A DNA stretch of 5,153 nt from Nocardioidaceae bacterium (GTDB lineage: Bacteria > Actinomycetota > Actinomycetes > Propionibacteriales > Nocardioidaceae), in NCBI GenBank assembly GCA_025965395.1, contig JAOPXA010000206.1, positions 1-5,153 on the forward strand, read 5' to 3'. Position numbers and translations under genes: made by a program. A model generated the notes under the pieces. That model was not told the origin of the DNA. It made no database searches and saw only the letters and a program-made list of their open reading frames with translations. Shown here piece by piece: positions 1-5,153 of this stretch. The first letter of the stretch is position 1. Every line of letters starts with the position of its first letter.

Positions 1-3028
<3,028 letters not shown>

Positions 3029-3032
<4 letters not shown>

Positions 3033-3583
3033 CGGAACCCTTCGGGCAAGGTGCATACGTGGTCGTCGGACTCCATGGGCACACCGCAGAGCGGGCAGAG
3101 GGGACGTCCTGCGCCGACTACGTCACGGGTGCGTTTGGCGAACGCACGCGCGGACCCGACCGGGATCCTGACGCGTAGAATCTCCTCGGGCACGATCACC
3201 TCGACCTGTTCGAGATCTTCCTCGTCACTCTCAACGAGAGGAAAGGCCTCGATGACGATCTGGGCCGTCGCCGGGTCCCAGCCGAGGCTCATGGCGCCGG
3301 CCCGGAACTGCTCCTCGACCGGCTGATCCAAGGGGTCGATGTCGACAAGCTCTTCGGGCGCCAGCGCCGGAATGCTGTACGAGTTGCTGTCATCGGCCAT
3401 GAGCTCGTCGAGAACCTCGTCCATACGCTCAGCCAGCACGGCCGACTGTTCCTTCTCGACCGCAACGCTGATGATCTGGTTGCCGGCACGGACTTGGATG
3501 AAGAACGTACGTGCGCCGGGTCCTCCGACGGTGCCTACGACGAACCGGTCGGGCCAGTCGAATGCATGGACGATGGGAGCCAT
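3029..3583 (-). CDS. DUF3090 family protein with C-terminal Cys/His motif
   Basis: 184-residue cytosolic protein of unknown function, the middle member of a conserved actinobacterial trio. The N-terminus (APIVHAFDWPDRFVVGTVGGPGARTFF..., residues 2-28) is typical of DUF3090. The middle is acidic (about 118-127, ESDEEDLEQV). The C-terminus holds CPLC at 163-166 and H175/C177 (C-x2-C-x8-H-x-C), which looks like a small metal-binding knuckle and suggests zinc. The ATG at 3583 lies 21 nt after the phosphatase stop, with only a weak purine stretch before it, so translation may depend partly on coupling. Its TGA overlaps the GTG of the next gene. The fixed company of a phosphatase and a kinase-like protein suggests a partner or adaptor role, which is inference. 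Confidence 0.9.
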
Positions 3584-3604
3584 GTGCTCATCTTAGGAGC
3601 GAAC

Positions 3605-4300
3605 CTAAACTTGCGCCTCGTTGCCCGCTCCGCCGCCCACCGGGGCATCGCCCGCGCTGGGTGCAGCTCGGAGCCAGGAGAGGTCCCCGGCATCGGTGTT
3701 CGTGGCGACGACATCGGGGCGGTTTGCCGAGTAGCGCACGATCGAGGCCGATGCGGGACTCACGTTGATGCGCTGGAACAGGTCGAGATGCATGCCTAGT
3801 GCATCAGCCAGGATGGACTTGATGATGTCGCCGTGGCTCACCGCCACCCATACCGCCTGGGGGCCGTGCTCGGCCTCGAATGCTGCGTCGAGGCGACGAA
3901 TCGCCGCGACTGATCGGGCTTGCATGGTCGCCATTGATTCACCACCAGGAAAGGCGGCAGCGGACGGGTGCGACTGCACAATCTTCCACAGTTCTTCCTT
4001 AGCAAGCTCACTGAGCTTGCGGCCTTGCCACTCGCCATAGTCGCACTCGGTGATAGCTCGCTCGATCGGCGTTTCGGGGGAGCCGGTCTGGTGCGCGAGG
4101 ATCGCCTTTGCCGTCTGTCGGCAGCGTTCCAGAGGACTCGACACCACCGCGACGAGCGGCACAACACCGAGACGTTCGCCCGTGCGAGCGGCCTGCGTAC
4201 GACCGATGTCATCGAGCCTGACGCCTGCGGTCCGCCCCGCGAGAACGCCGCTGGCATTCGCAGTAGTGCGGCCATGTCGAACCAAGATCACTGTGGCCAT
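3605..4300 (-). CDS. MSMEG_4193-family histidine phosphatase / putative phosphomutase
   Basis: 231-residue member of the histidine phosphatase (phosphoglycerate mutase-like) superfamily. The catalytic set is complete: RHG at 8-10 with nucleophile H9, R59 in SSPLERCRQT, the acid-region motif ECDYGEWQG (85-93, likely proton donor E85), and the second histidine H156 in VSHGD. The opening MATVILVRHGRTTANASGVLAGR is characteristic of the MSMEG_4193 subgroup. The last 20 or so residues are an Ala/Gly/Pro-rich tail, probably disordered. Start: a GTG at 4306 is two codons upstream, but ATG 4300 matches the family N-terminus and has a weak TAGG 9 nt before it. It starts 24 nt after the oxidoreductase stop, so the two are very likely co-transcribed. 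The substrate is unknown. The kinase-like neighbour has led others to suggest a phosphomutase, but nothing here distinguishes mutase from phosphatase. Confidence 0.92.
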   Translation of the reverse strand: MATVILVRHGRTTANASGVLAGRTAGVRLDDIGRTQAARTGERLGVVPLVAVVSSPLERCRQTAKAILAHQTGSPETPIERAITECDYGEWQGRKLSELAKEELWKIVQSHPSAAAFPGGESMATMQARSVAAIRRLDAAFEAEHGPQAVWVAVSHGDIIKSILADALGMHLDLFQRINVSPASASIVRYSANRPDVVATNTDAGDLSWLRAAPSAGDAPVGGGAGNEAQV

Positions 4301-4324
4301 GACCACGAGCCTAGACGGTCGGTG

Positions 4325-4936
4325 TCAGCGCACAATCTGGATGTTGAACGTGGGCGTGCCGATGCCTCGCATCACGGCCGCAAACATCAGGAAGTAGTGC
4401 TCGGCCCCACGAGCCGACAAGAGGCCACCGAGATCGATCACCGAGTCGGCGTCCCAACCGAGGGCGGCGAGAAACTCCCTTGTGGTCGCCTTCGCCCCTT
4501 CGTGGTCCGAGGACACGAAGACCGTGCCTCCTCCACCGACCAGCGAGCGGTCCGCGAGGACGGTGATGGCGGCGGTGTTGAGTGTCTTGACGATGTGTGC
4601 GTCGGGTAGTGCTTGCTGAAGTTCCTCGGCAAGGCTCGTATGTGGGTAGACGAGCTCCCAGGAGTCATCGACGGCGTTGCCCACGTCGATGAGCGTCTTT
4701 CCCGCATACGCGGCGGGACCGATGGACGAGAGCTCCTCAACCGAGTTCCGACCAGGTGTGGCATTGACGACTACGTCGGCCGCATCGACGGCGTCGCGCA
4801 AGCCGACGACTGGCACGAGCGAATCCTGATGGTCGCCAGGGTGTCGAGAGGCAAGGGTGACCTCGTGGCCTGCTTCCAGAAGCTTCGGAGTGAGGATGCG
4901 CGCGACGTTGCCTGTTCCGATGATGGCGATATGCAT
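4325..4936 (-). CDS. NAD(P)-binding oxidoreductase, F420-dependent NADP reductase-like
   Basis: 203-residue soluble Rossmann-fold protein. The N-terminus MHIAIIGTGNVARIL holds the dinucleotide-binding GxGxxA (G7-A12). The SRHP after the second strand (30-33) has the Ser-Arg pair typical of NADPH-preferring members. ADVVVNATPG (53-62), KTLIDVGNAV (80-89) and HIVKTLNT (114-121) follow the pattern of the NADP oxidoreductase/F420-reductase-like family (Pfam F420_oxidored). Members include true F420:NADP reductases and many dinucleotide-binding proteins of unknown substrate, so F420 use is not shown. Start: the ORF extends to 4996, but the extra N-terminus (MRNPWVTDGTSGPK...) is unlike the family, whereas the ATG at 4936 lies directly before the first beta strand. 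No clear Shine-Dalgarno precedes it, and a -10-like GATACT sits just upstream, so the mRNA may be leaderless. First gene of the leftward operon; divergent from the SRPBCC gene. Confidence 0.85.
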   Translation of the reverse strand: MHIAIIGTGNVARILTPKLLEAGHEVTLASRHPGDHQDSLVPVVGLRDAVDAADVVVNATPGRNSVEELSSIGPAAYAGKTLIDVGNAVDDSWELVYPHTSLAEELQQALPDAHIVKTLNTAAITVLADRSLVGGGGTVFVSSDHEGAKATTREFLAALGWDADSVIDLGGLLSARGAEHYFLMFAAVMRGIGTPTFNIQIVR

Positions 4937-4942
4937 GTCATC

Positions 4943-4948
4943 AGTATC
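4943..4948 (-). promoter_or_regulatory. Possible -10 box of the leftward operon (leaderless start)
   Basis: Read on the minus strand, GATACT matches TATAAT-type boxes at four of six positions (A, T, A, T of the consensus) and lies 6 nt before the ATG at 4936. Transcription would then begin at or next to the A of the start codon, which would explain the missing ribosome binding site. No convincing -35 is seen (best candidate TGGAAC at 4973-4968). Tentative. Confidence 0.3.
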
Positions 4949-4975
4949 GACTCGCTTGGGTCCACTGGTTCCATC

Positions 4976-4995
4976 TGTAACCCAGGGGTTGCGCA
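4976..4995. repeat. Degenerate second copy of the operator-like palindrome
   Basis: Aligned base by base with 5011-5030, this 20-bp stretch matches at 13 positions, including the first six (TGTAAC). Its symmetry centre, AACCC-AG-GGGTT, falls exactly 35 bp from that of the perfect palindrome. The shared centre makes it more than a chance match, but it is weak and may be a low-affinity site or a decayed duplicate. Confidence 0.4.
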
Positions 4996-5018
4996 ATGCC
5001 CGTGCGTATGTGTAACTT
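4989..5018 (+). promoter_or_regulatory. Possible promoter of the SRPBCC gene
   Basis: TTGCGC (4989-4994) and TAACTT (5013-5018) are separated by 18 bp and resemble weak -35 and -10 boxes (TTGnnn and TAnnnT). The -10 would lie inside the palindrome, so a bound repressor would block polymerase. Transcription would start near 5025. Tentative. Confidence 0.3.
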
Positions 5019-5034
5019 CAGAGTTACACATACG
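5005..5034. promoter_or_regulatory. Perfect palindrome, likely repressor operator
   Basis: The arms CGTATGTGTAACT (5005-5017) and AGTTACACATACG (5022-5034) are exact 13-bp reverse complements around TCAG. It lies between divergent genes, 17 nt before the SRPBCC start and overlapping its likely promoter. Its A/T-rich arms and lack of a following T-run argue for a protein-binding operator rather than a terminator. Which regulator binds is not visible. ArsR-type regulators often neighbour SRPBCC/AHSA1 genes in actinomycetes; MarR, PadR or TetR types are possible. Confidence 0.75.
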
Positions 5035-5040
5035 TCTACG

Positions 5041-5046
5041 AAGGAG
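5041..5046 (+). promoter_or_regulatory. Ribosome binding site of the SRPBCC gene
   Basis: AAGGAG lies 5 nt before the ATG at 5052. It is a near-consensus Shine-Dalgarno and the main support that the short truncated frame that follows is a real gene. Confidence 0.85.
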
Positions 5047-5051
5047 ACATC

Positions 5052-5153
5052 ATGAGCACGGAAACCATCGAACGCGAAATATCCATCGAAGCCCCCGTCG
5101 ACCGCGTCTGGTCGCTGATCACCGAGGCCGAGCATCTTGGCACCTGGTTCGGC
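5052..5153 (+). CDS. SRPBCC/AHSA1-domain protein, 5' part (runs off window)
   Basis: Only the first 34 codons are present: MSTETIEREISIEAPVD followed by RVWSLITEAEHLGTWFG. The pattern I-x-AP-x3-VW-x-LIT-x-AEHL-x-WF is the classic N-terminal strand-helix of AHSA1-like proteins in the SRPBCC (START/Bet v1-like) superfamily, which have a hydrophobic ligand-binding cavity. These proteins are usually 140-170 residues long with varied, mostly unknown ligands. A near-consensus ribosome binding site fixes the start. The gene diverges from the oxidoreductase and has the perfect palindrome directly upstream. In actinomycetes such genes are often paired with an ArsR-family regulator, which may lie beyond the window. 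The family call is good; the function is unknown. Confidence 0.82.
   Translation, partial: MSTETIEREISIEAPVDRVWSLITEAEHLGTWFG

Noticed and set aside
3593..3608. Small TTAGG-N6-CCTAA inverted repeat between the phosphatase and DUF3090 genes
   Set aside because: Five-bp arms are common by chance and too weak to terminate; it may only slightly structure the DUF3090 leader.
4301..4306. GTG at 4306 as the phosphatase start
   Set aside because: It leaves only 3 nt from the weak TAGG motif and adds MV before the conserved MATVILVRHG; ATG 4300 fits better, although the difference is just two residues.
3968..4609. 213-codon open frame on the plus strand across the phosphatase and oxidoreductase genes
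   Set aside because: It is antisense to two well-supported genes, has no recognisable domain, and spans their junction; long antisense frames are expected in GC-rich DNA.
5005..5034. Palindrome as an intrinsic terminator
   Set aside because: Flanking genes diverge, so no transcript needs ending here; the arms are A/T-rich and no T-run follows on either strand.

Overview
The window is GC-rich, densely packed bacterial DNA that most likely comes from an actinomycete (Actinomycetota). The strongest evidence is a three-gene set that, to my knowledge, is characteristic of that phylum: an MSMEG_4193-type histidine phosphatase, a DUF3090 protein and an SCO1664-type kinase-like protein. GTG start use, G/C-rich third codon positions and a short GTGA gene overlap fit this. 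I cannot place it below phylum.

Layout. Positions 25-2265 (+) carry a complete katG (catalase-peroxidase) with a strong ribosome binding site. A possible upstream gene, perhaps a Fur-type regulator, would end on the katG start as ATGA. Positions 2262-4936 (-) hold a four-gene operon, read from right to left: a small Rossmann-fold NADP(H)-binding oxidoreductase (4936-4325), the histidine phosphatase (4300-3605), DUF3090 (3583-3029) and the SCO1664-type protein (3032-2262). Gaps inside the operon are 24 nt, 21 nt and a 4-nt GTGA overlap. The operon and katG converge and share the bases CTAG, so each TAG stop lies in the other gene's last codons. A GC-rich 11-bp perfect hairpin just past the katG stop lies inside the coding sequence of the SCO1664-type gene and is the best candidate terminator.

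Positions 4937-5051 are a divergent intergenic region with a perfect 13-bp-arm palindrome (5005-5034) and a weaker, similarly centred copy exactly 35 bp to the left. To the right starts an SRPBCC/AHSA1-family gene (5052 onward), cut by the window edge. The palindrome is probably the operator of a local regulator that is not in the window.

Functionally, katG handles peroxide. The phosphatase/DUF3090/kinase-like trio has no established function that I know of; in Mycobacterium and Streptomyces it lies next to mshC (mycothiol ligase). Here katG sits convergently where mshC would be expected. The trio is the best candidate for an undescribed system: a kinase-fold protein, a phosphatase and a Cys/His-motif protein made from one message. 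No stretch longer than about 120 bases lacks a gene, and I saw no RNA genes, mobile elements or CRISPR arrays.
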